Shown here in pieces: positions 1 to 9,379 of a stretch of DNA of 64,000 nucleotides; position 1 is the first letter of the stretch, and every line of letters begins with the position of its first letter. Position numbers and translations under genes: made by a program. This DNA is from an uncultured Lachnospira sp. (GTDB lineage Bacteria > Bacillota > Clostridia > Lachnospirales > Lachnospiraceae). Below the pieces are notes generated by a model. The model made no database searches. It saw only the letters and a program-made list of their open reading frames with translations, and had not been told where the DNA came from. Where the stretch lies: NCBI GenBank assembly GCA_946186125.1, contig CAMHLZ010000006.1:17895-81894 (forward strand), read 5' to 3'.

Positions 1-1
1 C

Positions 2-586
2 AAGATATATCATCGAAGTCCTCAAGATATTTATGAATTTGTAAGAGACAATCCGAGTCCTATTTATTATTTAGATGCTACAACATTTTCGTATGACAAA
101 GAATGGGCATATGAGGTATGTGATTTATTATCTACTATAAATCCTCTTCCAAAGTGGAGAACTGTTACAAGAGTGGATATGATTGATCGGGATATGATCA
201 GAGCTATGAAAAAGGCGGGATGTTTTAAGATAGGTTTTGGAATCGAAACGTTAGCTCCAAGTTTACAGAAGAGCATCAATAAGCTTTTTAACGAAAAAAA
301 ATTAATAGAAAATCTGCAAATGGTCAAAGAAGAAGGAATCATTCCGAGATGTTTTTTGATTTTGGGTATTCCTGGACAAACTGCAGAAGAAGTGCGATAT
401 ACGAATGATATTATGAAAAACTTAGGAATGGAGTATCGATGGAAGGAGTATGTACCGTTTGAAATCATTCCAACATTCAAAGACATTAGAGAATTTGAAA
501 TGTTTGAAAGAAATTCCTATTTTATGCATGATGTAAAAGGATTGAGTAAAGAAGAATATATTGATTTATTAGCTGTTTCCAGATAG
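2..586 (+). CDS. Radical SAM family protein, C-terminal part (gene starts before the window)
   Basis: Open frame from the window edge to the stop at 586. Translation ...YYLDATTFSYDKEW...GCFKIGFGIETLAPSLQKSINK...RCFLILGIPGQTAEEV resembles the radical SAM TIM-barrel C-terminal half. The CxxxCxxC motif would lie upstream. Confidence 0.75.
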   Translation, partial: KIYHRSPQDIYEFVRDNPSPIYYLDATTFSYDKEWAYEVCDLLSTINPLPKWRTVTRVDMIDRDMIRAMKKAGCFKIGFGIETLAPSLQKSINKLFNEKKLIENLQMVKEEGIIPRCFLILGIPGQTAEEVRYTNDIMKNLGMEYRWKEYVPFEIIPTFKDIREFEMFERNSYFMHDVKGLSKEEYIDLLAVSR

Positions 587-644
587 CTAAGGATACTCGC
601 AACATAAATATAATTGTATCTGTGGTATAGGTGGAGAGATTTTT

Positions 645-1613
645 ATGGATATAGATAGTGAAAAAAAGAGAATAATAGAAAAGTATCTGGAACGATTTGA
701 ACTCAGAGAAGTTTGGATTCAGATTGCGAACATTTCGATTTGCATTAGAACGAATCATATTGATAAGTTATTCTCCAAATATTTTTCGGAAAAAATGCGT
801 ACAACCTCTTCTGTGTCATATTATTTGGTCAATATAATCTTTGTCGATCAGTTTGATGAGGAACTGAATGATATAAGTGTATGTGGGTGGAGATCTAAAT
901 TAATGGAAGATGGTTTTTATATCTCTCATTATTATGGAGATTCGATTAAGCTCTTTGAGGATTCAGAGACCATGTATATTTTTGGCCATAATTCGGATCA
1001 AATATTTTGGAGATTTGGAATTAAAAAAATATTAACAGTTGAAACTTATAAAAAGAATTCAATACATTTAAAAGCAGCTGCGATTACTGTTAGAAATAAG
1101 GGGTATTTGATGGTGTGTCCTGGAGGTGGTGGGAAAACCACATTTTTACAAGCTCTAATTTTGGATCCAGATGTGAAATTTATATCAAATACACATGTAG
1201 TCATTCAAGAAGGTGTTATTTATGGCCTTCATGCCAATATGCGAATTAGAGAGAATGGAATAGAAAAGTATTGTTCACCATGGGAAGTATTTTCTGCGGA
1301 TAAGATAGAAAGTAGTGCAAAGCTTTTTGGTGTTTTGTTTCTAAAAGGCGAAAAAGAAAAAGACATGTCTATTTGTACGTTAGAGAAGGATATTGCAGCT
1401 GATTTATTAGAGTATTTTGCATGGGGTATGGGAACCTATAACCTTAAGATGGATGTAATGGAATGTTTTGATTATGATTATCAAAGATTTTCTCAGTATG
1501 TGAAATATTGTAGGAAAAAAACCGAATGTTTACTAGATTTTAGTTGTCTTTTTGTAAATGGTGATATTTTGATTGAGGATAATAGGAAAAAAGTATTAGA
1601 AAGTTTTAGGTAG
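645..1613 (+). CDS. HPr kinase/phosphorylase-like P-loop protein
   Basis: 322 aa; P-loop CPGGGGKTTFLQALI in the position typical of HprK-related kinases found in peptide-modification clusters. Confidence 0.6.
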   Translation: MDIDSEKKRIIEKYLERFELREVWIQIANISICIRTNHIDKLFSKYFSEKMRTTSSVSYYLVNIIFVDQFDEELNDISVCGWRSKLMEDGFYISHYYGDSIKLFEDSETMYIFGHNSDQIFWRFGIKKILTVETYKKNSIHLKAAAITVRNKGYLMVCPGGGGKTTFLQALILDPDVKFISNTHVVIQEGVIYGLHANMRIRENGIEKYCSPWEVFSADKIESSAKLFGVLFLKGEKEKDMSICTLEKDIAADLLEYFAWGMGTYNLKMDVMECFDYDYQRFSQYVKYCRKKTECLLDFSCLFVNGDILIEDNRKKVLESFR

Positions 1614-1616
1614 GAG

Positions 1617-2054
1617 GTGTCATTTTTGAGACGTAGAAATAATGAAATAGAAGAAATAATAGCAGTTGAATATTTGAAGTCCAGTTTAAGCATCAGTAAT
1701 TATGTTGTGTGTGGCTTGGGATGCAAATATTGTTCTGTTCAAGAATTCGCATCAAGCAGGGTGAACAAAATAATGGAGGCTGAAGAAGCATTCGAAAAGT
1801 TGATTGAAAATCCATTGTTTTTTAAGGATTATACGCCAATTACTATCAATAATCGTACGGATCCTATGTTACCGCAAGTTAAGAATGATACATTTAAAAT
1901 AATCAAGCTTTTAGAGGTAAATGGATTTAAGAATATTTGCATTATCATTTCAAAAATGGAATTGCTGGAAGAGGAATTAAGCTTTTTTGAAGAATGTAAA
2001 ATACCAATTGTGTACATTGTTTCATACGGTAATTTTAGTACATCTTCCTATTAA
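1617..2054 (+). pseudogene. Radical SAM protein, truncated
   Basis: CxxxCxxC motif (CGLGCKYC) near the N-terminus, but the ORF stops at 145 aa before the barrel is complete. Confidence 0.55.
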
Positions 2055-2099
2055 AGCCTTTAGAATACATAAATCATTGTCGGAGGAGGCTTTTGTAGA

Positions 2100-2588
2100 G
2101 TGAGATTCGGAGTAATGTTTGATGTTCATGGTACACTGATCCATGCTTCTGAGGCTTGGATTCAAGCATTTACATTCTATTGTAAAGATGAAAAATTTTG
2201 CAGGGAGTGGTTAGAAAATAAAGGGAGTCGAAAAGCGCTAGCGAAGAAAATAGGTATTCCCTTCGAATCAGTACACAACTTGTATCGAGAAAAAATATCA
2301 GCAAATGATAGGATTGTAAGTCTTTTTGAGATATATAAGCAAACACATGAAGTTATCATAGTATCAAATGCAAAAAAAGAGGATGTTGTTGCGGACTGTG
2401 GTGCTGTTCATATTTCTTTGGATGGAGTAAAAATATTTTCATCAGAGATGGGGAAAAAGCCGGATAGCAAATATCTAAAGAGGATTCTTGATGAGATGAA
2501 ATGGGATAAGGCTTTGTTGATTGGTAATGATATGGAAGAAGATATGATAGGAATAGATGATATTATTACTTTAATGATACCAATGTAG
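2100..2588 (+). CDS. HAD-superfamily hydrolase-like protein
   Basis: GTG start; VMFDVHGTLIHAS (HAD motif I-like), VSNAKK, GNDMEEDM. Confidence 0.6.
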   Translation: MRFGVMFDVHGTLIHASEAWIQAFTFYCKDEKFCREWLENKGSRKALAKKIGIPFESVHNLYREKISANDRIVSLFEIYKQTHEVIIVSNAKKEDVVADCGAVHISLDGVKIFSSEMGKKPDSKYLKRILDEMKWDKALLIGNDMEEDMIGIDDIITLMIPM

Positions 2589-2671
2589 ATAAATAGAACG
2601 GGTGATTACAAGAATTAGGAGCATATGCAGAGATTTATATCACCTGAATTTACAAGAAAAAGGTGTAAATA

Positions 2672-3313
2672 ATGGAACAGAGAGAATTTATGATGTTACA
2701 GGGAATTATATTTGATTTGGATGGTTGTCTGATTGATTCAGGTGAAGTACAGAAAAAAGCATATTTTGGTAGTTATGAAATTGTTGTAGGTGATCAAAAT
2801 TGTCCTCCTTATGAGGAATACATTAAGTATACAGGTGATTCTATAGACAATATTTTTCATAATATGGGCTTTCCAAAAGAGATGTCACGAGTTTATAAAG
2901 AGATTAACAGAAGCTTGGTGAGTGAAGTGGTCATAAATGAAGAGGCAATGCAATTGATTCGGGATTTGCGAAAGAGAAAAATAAAAATTGCAATATGTAC
3001 AGGAAAAAATCGTGATCGAACACTCGAACTGTTAAAGTTTTACCAAATAGAGAATCTATTTGATGTTTTAGTATGTTGCGATGATGTCGAATTACCAAAA
3101 CCATCTGGTGAACCTATGATAAAGGCAATGCAGGAAATGAAATTAAAGAGAGATGAAGTTATTGTAGTTGGAGATGGATATAATGATATTTTAAGTGCTA
3201 AAAATGCAGGTATGAAATCTGTCTTAACAACATGGTATGGTGATATGGGCGTACAGCGAGAATCAGATTATGTTGTAGATTCTGTAGATGCTTTGCGGAA
3301 TATTATTTTGTGA
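2672..3313 (+). CDS. HAD-superfamily hydrolase (phosphoglycolate phosphatase-like)
   Basis: IIFDLDGCLIDS, AICTGKNRDRT, KPSGEPM, VVGDGYNDILSAKNAGM motifs. Confidence 0.85.
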   Translation: MEQREFMMLQGIIFDLDGCLIDSGEVQKKAYFGSYEIVVGDQNCPPYEEYIKYTGDSIDNIFHNMGFPKEMSRVYKEINRSLVSEVVINEEAMQLIRDLRKRKIKIAICTGKNRDRTLELLKFYQIENLFDVLVCCDDVELPKPSGEPMIKAMQEMKLKRDEVIVVGDGYNDILSAKNAGMKSVLTTWYGDMGVQRESDYVVDSVDALRNIIL

Positions 3314-3330
3314 AAGATGAATGACAAATA

Positions 3331-3486
3331 AACAGCAAACCATTTGCATTCAGCAATTATGAAGAAGGATTTATGGCGTTTAAGAACTGGATGGATGAAA
3401 TTGCTGAAAAACACGACAAAGAGGTAGTGCTTCCGGGAATGGAGCCTGCAGGACGAAGGTTTTCTGATTATGAATTATGGAAATAA
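3331..3486 (+). mobile_element. IS110-type transposase fragment
   Basis: Frame reads NSKPFAFSNYEEGFMAFKNWMDEIAEKHDKEVVLPGMEPAGRRFSDYELWK*, like the N-terminal DEDD-transposase region (…VVxGMEPTGHYW…) of IS110-family elements. Confidence 0.6.
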
Positions 3487-3619
3487 AAGATGAAAGAGTT
3501 AGTTGCTTGTGATTACATGTGGAATGGTCTAAGATGTGTTGTGAGTTGTAAAAATGTAAAACGTATATGAAAACAATAGAATAGGAGAAATGCTATCAAA
3601 AATAGCATAATGTGAAAAT

Positions 3620-3970
3620 ATGAAATTTTTATTAGAAACATTAGGAATGACAAATCAATGCAATTTACGATGTACATACTGTGATTGGGAAAAAGAGGAG
3701 TACAAAAGCTTAACACAAGAAGAATATAAAATTGCAAAAAATAATTTAGAGGAAACAAGAAAATTAATTGATAGTAATTATCCAGAGGTGTGTTTAGTTC
3801 AATATTCAGGTGGCGAACCATTCTTATATCCAGAAATTATAAATTATGTGCTAGAAATATTTAAGAATAAAGAATACAAGGCAGGTTATTTGTCTGACGT
3901 GACTGATGAAGATGTGGCTGGTATTGAAGAGAAGGAAATCTATGAAGTAATAGTAACTAATTTAGATTGA
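3620..3970 (+). pseudogene. Radical SAM protein N-terminal fragment with unrelated-looking C-terminus
   Basis: CNLRCTYC motif and SGGEPFLYP; only 116 aa, barrel incomplete. Confidence 0.6.
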
Positions 3971-4047
3971 AACAGTGAAAAATTTCTTGACAACTATACG
4001 TATTAATAGTAGACTATTGACTAATATTTTGAAAGGATATTTTTTAA

Positions 4048-4158
4048 ATGAGCAGATTTGTAACCACAACTGCATACGTTTATAGAGAGACTATGTACAC
4101 TTATTATGTATATGGTCTTAGTTTCGTATGTAAAAATGACGGTTACAGAAAAGAATAG
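4048..4158 (+). CDS. Small 36-aa peptide ORF of unknown function
   Basis: MSRFVTTTAYVYRETMYTYYVYGLSFVCKNDGYRKE; AAAGGA upstream, TTGACA-like box at 3987, terminator-like hairpin at 4191. Confidence 0.3.
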   Translation: MSRFVTTTAYVYRETMYTYYVYGLSFVCKNDGYRKE

Positions 4159-4190
4159 ATTTTCAGAATATAGGATATATGTATATGCTG

Positions 4191-4226
4191 ACCACTTATC
4201 TTTTCTGGGTAAGTGGTCTTTTTATT
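4191..4226 (+). terminator. Rho-independent terminator-like hairpin
   Basis: GACCACTTA...TAAGTGGTC stem followed by a T-rich tract. Confidence 0.6.
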
Positions 4227-4293
4227 TCAGTCGAGACTACAATCTCCGACTGAGATAAATCCCCCGGACGTATAATAAAAAGGAGAGAAAAAA

Positions 4294-5385
4294 ATGAGAC
4301 AGTTACATGATTACAATAATTGCATCGCAAATCTATCAAATTCGGTGCTAAAGGGATTCGGAGCAGCTCCGGTAGGCACGACACTTCCAAGTGCAGATGA
4401 ACTGCTAAAGAATGAATACAAGAACGTGGTTATACTTTTGCTCGACGGATTGGGAACCTATATTATGAATGAAAACCTTAAAGAAGACGGATTTCTGAGA
4501 ACACATTATAAAGAATCGATAAGTACAGTGTTTCCGCCTACAACCGTTGCTGCAACCACATCGATTATAAGTGGATTGCAACCTATTGAGAGTGCCTGGC
4601 TTGGGTGGGATCTTTATTACCCACAGGTAGATAAAAATGTTACGGTTTTCCTGAATACGGAACAAGGAACGGATAAAACTGTTTCAGATGAGAACATACC
4701 TTGGAAGTATTGCGGGTATGAATCAGTTGTTGACAGATTGATTCGTGAAGGAAAAGAAGCATATAACGTTACACCGTTTGCACCGCCTTATCCGGAGAAT
4801 TTTCATGATATATGTAATCAGATTACTAACATATGTAGCAAAGACACAAAAAAATATATTTATGCATACTGGAATGAGCCGGATAATGTGATGCATAAAT
4901 ATGGCTGTTACAGTCCGGAAGCAAAGAGAGTAATTGCTGAACTGGAAAATGAGATAGCCAGAATGAGTGAAAATTTAGAGGATACATTACTCATTGTGAC
5001 GGCTGATCACGGACATATTGACGGAAGAAATGTATCGATTACAGATTATCCTGCCATCGTGGAGTGTCTGGTCAGAATGCCTTCAATTGAGCCACGTGCA
5101 TTAAATCTTTTTGTGAAAGAGGAAAAGAGAAAAGAATTTGAAAGAGAGTTTGAGAAGGCGTTTGGAAATGATTTTATTTTGTTAACCAAGGAAGAAGTAT
5201 ACGAGAAAAAGTTATTTGGAACGGGAGTGCCTCATAAAAATGTTGATGCAATGATTGGAGATTATCTGGCTGTAGGAACGACAGATTTAACCATTTTTAA
5301 TTCTAAGGAGGAGGCAGAGCATTTTATAGGAGTGCACGCCGGTTATACAAAAGAAGAAATGACTATTCCGTTGATTATTATCTAA
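4294..5385 (+). CDS. Alkaline phosphatase superfamily / nucleotide pyrophosphatase-like protein
   Basis: LLLDGLGTYIM, STVFPPTTVAATTSIISGL, TADHGHIDGR, and VPHKNVDA motifs. Confidence 0.8.
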   Translation: MRQLHDYNNCIANLSNSVLKGFGAAPVGTTLPSADELLKNEYKNVVILLLDGLGTYIMNENLKEDGFLRTHYKESISTVFPPTTVAATTSIISGLQPIESAWLGWDLYYPQVDKNVTVFLNTEQGTDKTVSDENIPWKYCGYESVVDRLIREGKEAYNVTPFAPPYPENFHDICNQITNICSKDTKKYIYAYWNEPDNVMHKYGCYSPEAKRVIAELENEIARMSENLEDTLLIVTADHGHIDGRNVSITDYPAIVECLVRMPSIEPRALNLFVKEEKRKEFEREFEKAFGNDFILLTKEEVYEKKLFGTGVPHKNVDAMIGDYLAVGTTDLTIFNSKEEAEHFIGVHAGYTKEEMTIPLIII

Positions 5386-5423
5386 AAAAGTTTTATTGGA
5401 AAGAGTAGAAAGGAAAATGCAAA

Positions 5424-5702
5424 ATGAATTTGGCAGAGAAAGAAAAAAGAATTGACGAGATACTTGAAAGAGGTATTATTAAAGAAATTCTTCCATCAAA
5501 GGAACAATTCAAGGAAGCTTTGATGAATAAGAGACTGACATTTTATATTGGAGCAGATCCAACTGGTGATTCTTTGCATTTGAGTCATGCGAAAAATTTT
5601 ATGTTGTTAGAGGAATTCAGACAGTTGGGACATAATGTTAATGTTTTGTTTGGAGATTTTACGGCATGTATCGGTGATCCTAGTATAGCCGTTTTAAATT
5701 AA
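5424..5702 (+). pseudogene. tyrS: Tyrosyl-tRNA synthetase N-terminal fragment, truncated by a MITE-like insertion
   Basis: FYIGADPTGDSLHLSHAKNFMLLEEFRQLGHNVNVLFGDFTACIGDPS then sequence of the 163-bp repeat; no downstream tyrS continuation seen. Confidence 0.8.
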
Positions 5703-5843
5703 CCCTACTTTATATTTAGGATATGATTTCATTCTGCAAGGCAGAGGAATGAGGCGTAGCGGTGGCTACGTCGATTGACGATAACGCCGCAGATGGAATC
5801 ATAGGCAAATATAAAGTGGGTGTATTTAAAAACGACTATACTA
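5681..5843. mobile_element. MITE-like element, copy 1 (163 bp)
   Basis: Near-identical to 58593-58755. Terminal inverted repeats TAGTATAGCCGTTTTAAATTAACCCTACTTTATATTT / AAATATAAAGTGGGTGTATTTAAAAACGACTATACTA. Confidence 0.85.
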
Positions 5844-5861
5844 GCGACAAATCATTTTGAA

Positions 5862-5884
5862 TTAGGTATTGACATAATGCTTAA
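5862..5884. promoter_or_regulatory. Candidate NrtR-type operator 1 (overlaps -35)
   Basis: TTAGGTATT-gacat-AATGCTTAA palindrome overlapping TTGACA at 5869-5874. Confidence 0.6.
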
Positions 5885-5896
5885 TTCATATATAAT
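5869..5896 (+). promoter_or_regulatory. Sigma-A type promoter of the NAD-salvage operon
   Basis: TTGACA (5869-5874), 16-bp spacer, TATAAT (5891-5896). Confidence 0.8.
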
Positions 5897-5906
5897 GATT
5901 ATATGA

Positions 5907-5929
5907 TTAAGTATTGAAATAATACCTAA
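5907..5929. promoter_or_regulatory. Candidate NrtR-type operator 2 (downstream of -10)
   Basis: TTAAGTATT-gaaat-AATACCTAA; same 23-bp palindrome as operator 1, start-to-start distance 45 bp. Confidence 0.6.
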
Positions 5930-5938
5930 GGAGGAACG

Positions 5939-6763
5939 ATGGAAAAAAGAAATAAAGACGGATTAACAGAAAAAGAATTTTTAGAACAATACAACCCGGG
6001 AGATTATAAGTGTCCGAGTGTTACAACGGATGTACTCATTATAGGTATGAATAAAGATTATACAAAAATGAAAATTCTACTAATAAAAAGAGGAGACCAT
6101 CCGTTTATAGACTGCTGGGCGTTGCCGGGTGGTTTTGTGGAGGAAAATGAAACAGCTCATCAGGCAGCTGCAAGAGAGCTTGAAGAAGAAACCGGACTTA
6201 AGAATGTATATCTTGACCAGGTGTATACATTTACCAAGCCGGGAAGAGACCCGAGAACATGGGTAATCACCATTGCATATTTGGCATTGGTTTCTGATTT
6301 GCAGAATGTGGAAGGATTAGATGATGCAGATGATGCGGATTGGTTTGATTTGGAATTTACAGATGAAGAAATCATTATCTCAAACGAAGAGAAAGAGGCG
6401 AAAATTGTTTACAGTTTGAAAAAGAAAATTTTTTATAATGGTGTGATTAGGTATGAAAATTATATTCCGTCACTAAAAAGTCAGGATTCATTAGCATTTG
6501 ATCATGTGGAAATCATTATTGAGGCATTGAAGAAATTGAGAAAGCAGATTAAATATAGCGGTGAAGCATTTTGTCTTGTGGATGAAAAATTCACATTGCC
6601 GGAATTACAGGCAGTTTATGAGACTGTTTTAGGACAAAAGTTATATAAAAAGAGTTTCAGGGATATGATTTCTGAATACGTAGTGGAAACAGGTGAAGAA
6701 AGAACATCGAGAACGCCAAAAGGACGAAGATGTAAAGAATATAGTTTTAAAATGGAGGAATAG
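5939..6763 (+). CDS. nrtR: NrtR-like NUDIX-domain transcriptional regulator
   Basis: NUDIX box GGFVEENETAHQAAARELEEETGL plus C-terminal winged-helix-like region; followed by pncA and pncB. Confidence 0.75.
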   Translation: MEKRNKDGLTEKEFLEQYNPGDYKCPSVTTDVLIIGMNKDYTKMKILLIKRGDHPFIDCWALPGGFVEENETAHQAAARELEEETGLKNVYLDQVYTFTKPGRDPRTWVITIAYLALVSDLQNVEGLDDADDADWFDLEFTDEEIIISNEEKEAKIVYSLKKKIFYNGVIRYENYIPSLKSQDSLAFDHVEIIIEALKKLRKQIKYSGEAFCLVDEKFTLPELQAVYETVLGQKLYKKSFRDMISEYVVETGEERTSRTPKGRRCKEYSFKMEE

Positions 6764-6765
6764 CC

Positions 6766-7299
6766 ATGAAAGATATTTTAGTTGTAGTTGACATGCAGAA
6801 GGATTTTATAAGTGGAGCATTAAAAAATGACGATGCATTGAAGATTGTGTCTTATGTAAAAGAAAAAATAAAAGAAGCAAAAATTCAGGGAAAAACGATA
6901 ATTTTTACTAAAGATACACATGAAGATGATTACATTGAAACAGAGGAAGGGAAGCATCTTCCGGTCCCTCACTGCATAAGAAACAGTGAGGGGTGGGAGA
7001 TTATCGATGAGCTGGAAGCAGACAAGTATGCAGATAAGATAATTGAAAAAGAAACCTTTGGTTCAACAGAACTGGCCGAGTATTTTAAAGAAAATAAAGA
7101 AAGCATCAGGGAAGTAGAATTTATCGGAGTCTGCACGGATATTTGTGTTATATCTAACGTTTTGATTGCAAAAGCTATCTTGCCAAATAAGCAGATTATA
7201 GTTGATGAGGCTGGCTGTGCAGGAGTTACGCCACAGTCTCACGATACTGCAATCAGTGCAATGGAAGCCTGCCATATCAATGTTATAAATAAGGACTGA
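6766..7299 (+). CDS. pncA: Nicotinamidase / isochorismatase-family cysteine hydrolase
   Basis: LVVVDMQKDFISGAL, TKDTHEDDY, FIGVCTDICVISN motifs. Confidence 0.85.
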   Translation: MKDILVVVDMQKDFISGALKNDDALKIVSYVKEKIKEAKIQGKTIIFTKDTHEDDYIETEEGKHLPVPHCIRNSEGWEIIDELEADKYADKIIEKETFGSTELAEYFKENKESIREVEFIGVCTDICVISNVLIAKAILPNKQIIVDEAGCAGVTPQSHDTAISAMEACHINVINKD

Positions 7300-7304
7300 C
7301 AAAG

Positions 7305-7436
7305 ATGTTGAAATATTTATATTTTCAGCGGGAATTAATGTTGAAATAATTATACTTTTAGCATGAAATTATGTTGAAATAATTATACTTTCTGCGTAAA
7401 ACAATGTTGAAATGGGAAATGTTGGACTTGTATTAT
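7305..7436 (+). repeat. 33-bp tandem array 1 (4 units)
   Basis: ATGTTGAAAT starts at 7305, 7338, 7371, 7404; units 2 and 3 share ATGTTGAAATAATTATACTTT. The last unit is the 5' end of ORF 7404. Confidence 0.9.
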
Positions 7437-8102
7437 GACGATTTAAAGAAAATAGATGCTTCCGGCAGGATTACGGATATGTATAAATCAGTACCAAGTC
7501 AGTTGTCGTGTAAGAAAAAGCATTATGTTATTATGTCTGCTACAGGAAAGCAAAAAACCAGAAAAGATGAAGAACGACTTTTTGAATTGATAGAGTCAGG
7601 ACTTGTTTTACCTTGTTATAACGTGACGAATCCAGGTGTTTCGTTGATGCAGACAAAAGACATAAAATGCTTTAAATTGTACTTATCAGATATAGGACTT
7701 TTTACTACGATGCTATTTAATGATTCTGAAAATGGTGTGGAAGACATTTACAGGAAATTGTTAAGTGATAAATTACCGGCGGATTTGGGATATTTATATG
7801 AAAATGTTGTCGCTCAAATGATAAAAGCTTCGGGAAGAGATTTGTATTATCATACATGGAAAAAGAAAGAGAGTACACATTCTTATGAAATTGATTTTTT
7901 GATTACATCAAAGAACAAAGTGATACCAATTGAGGTTAAATCTTCTGCAGTAAAAAATCATGAATCAATAGATCAGTTTGAAAAAAAGTATTCAAAACAA
8001 ATAGCACAGAGGTATTTATTCTCACAAAAGGATGTGGGAAAAATAGGCACACTTCATTTAAAACCAATATATATGATTCCGTTTTTTTTGAAAAATATTT
8101 AA
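7404..8102 (+). pseudogene. AAA+/DUF4143-type ATPase, N-terminal P-loop domain missing
   Basis: KCFKLYLSDIGLFTTMLF and EIDFLITSKNKVIPIEVKSS are typical DUF4143 C-terminal motifs; no Walker A upstream in frame. Confidence 0.75.
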
Positions 8103-8121
8103 AAATTGGAGGAAAAAATTT

Positions 8122-9330
8122 ATGAGATTACCACAGATTATCAATAGTTTATTAGAAACAGACCTTTATAAATTCAGTATGGGGATGACTATTTATCATC
8201 AATTCCCATCATACAGAACAGTTTGGACATTTAAGTGCAGAAATACAGATGTACATTTTACTGCAGATATGGTACAGGAGATTAAAGAGCAGATAAAAGC
8301 ATACTGTGAACTTAAATTTTCGGAAGACGAACTTTCGTATCTTGGAAATATCAAATGGTTAAAACCGGACTATGTAGATTTTTTAAGACTTTGGCATCCG
8401 GTATATGATGACTTTACAATCACAGATAAAGCAGAATGTGGTCTTTCCATCGAAGCAAAGGGAACATGGGTTAATTCTTCGATGTATGAAATCCCGACAC
8501 TTGCTATTGTTAACGAAGTGTATTTTAGAATGGCATATGATTACGAAGATTTAATGGTATCATTCAGAGAACGATTAGATGAAAAATGCAGGAGACTTCG
8601 TGAGGAGGATATAAATCTTGGTACATTTTCAGAGTTCGGTTTAAGAAGACGCCTGTCTGCACAGGCTCAGGAACTGGCTGTAGAAAAACTTGTTGAAACA
8701 TCAAAAGAGTGCAGTTCGACTTTTGTGGGAACTTCTAATGTATATCTGGCGAAAAAATATGGAATTAAGCCGGTGGGAACCATGGCTCACGAATATATTA
8801 TGTGTGTCGGACAGGGAGATAATAAACATAATGCAGCATATTCAAACTGGTATGCATTAAATGCATGGATTAAAGAATACTCAGTACTTAACGGAATTGC
8901 ACTTACAGATACTGTTACAACAGATGTGTTCCTTAAAGATTTTCAGCTGACATTTGCAACCATGTTCAGCGGAGTGAGACATGATTCAGGAGACCCGTAT
9001 GAATGGGGTGAAAAGATGATTAAGCATTATGAAAGTCTGGGAATAAATCCTAAGATGAAAACGCTGCTTTTTTCTGACAGTCTTGATTTTGACAGGGCAA
9101 GTGCTTTGTATGACAGGTTTAAGGACAGGATAAATACTGCGTTTGGAATAGGAACTTATCTTGCAAATGATACTAAAGTTCCGCCCCTTAATATTGTTAT
9201 GAAGACTACAGAGTGTAACGGACATCCGGTAGCAAAGATTTCAGATACTCCGGGAAAAGGAATGTGCAAAGATGCAGAGTATATTGAGTATCTCGAGAGG
9301 GCTTTGAAGTGGAGGATGGATAGAGAGTGA
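8122..9330 (+). CDS. pncB: Nicotinate phosphoribosyltransferase
   Basis: LLETDLYKFSMGMTIYHQFP, VGTSNVYLAKKYGIKPVGTMAHEYIM, FSGVRHDSGDPYEWGEK motifs. Confidence 0.93.
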   Translation: MRLPQIINSLLETDLYKFSMGMTIYHQFPSYRTVWTFKCRNTDVHFTADMVQEIKEQIKAYCELKFSEDELSYLGNIKWLKPDYVDFLRLWHPVYDDFTITDKAECGLSIEAKGTWVNSSMYEIPTLAIVNEVYFRMAYDYEDLMVSFRERLDEKCRRLREEDINLGTFSEFGLRRRLSAQAQELAVEKLVETSKECSSTFVGTSNVYLAKKYGIKPVGTMAHEYIMCVGQGDNKHNAAYSNWYALNAWIKEYSVLNGIALTDTVTTDVFLKDFQLTFATMFSGVRHDSGDPYEWGEKMIKHYESLGINPKMKTLLFSDSLDFDRASALYDRFKDRINTAFGIGTYLANDTKVPPLNIVMKTTECNGHPVAKISDTPGKGMCKDAEYIEYLERALKWRMDRE

Positions 9331-9379
9331 CAAATGTGAGATAATGATTTACGTGGATTAGTTTTATATGATATAATAT

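Noticed and set aside
5681-5843. Structured RNA or riboswitch upstream of the NAD operon
   Set aside because: The same 163-bp sequence occurs at 58593 with terminal inverted repeats and no related downstream gene; MITE behaviour explains the structure.
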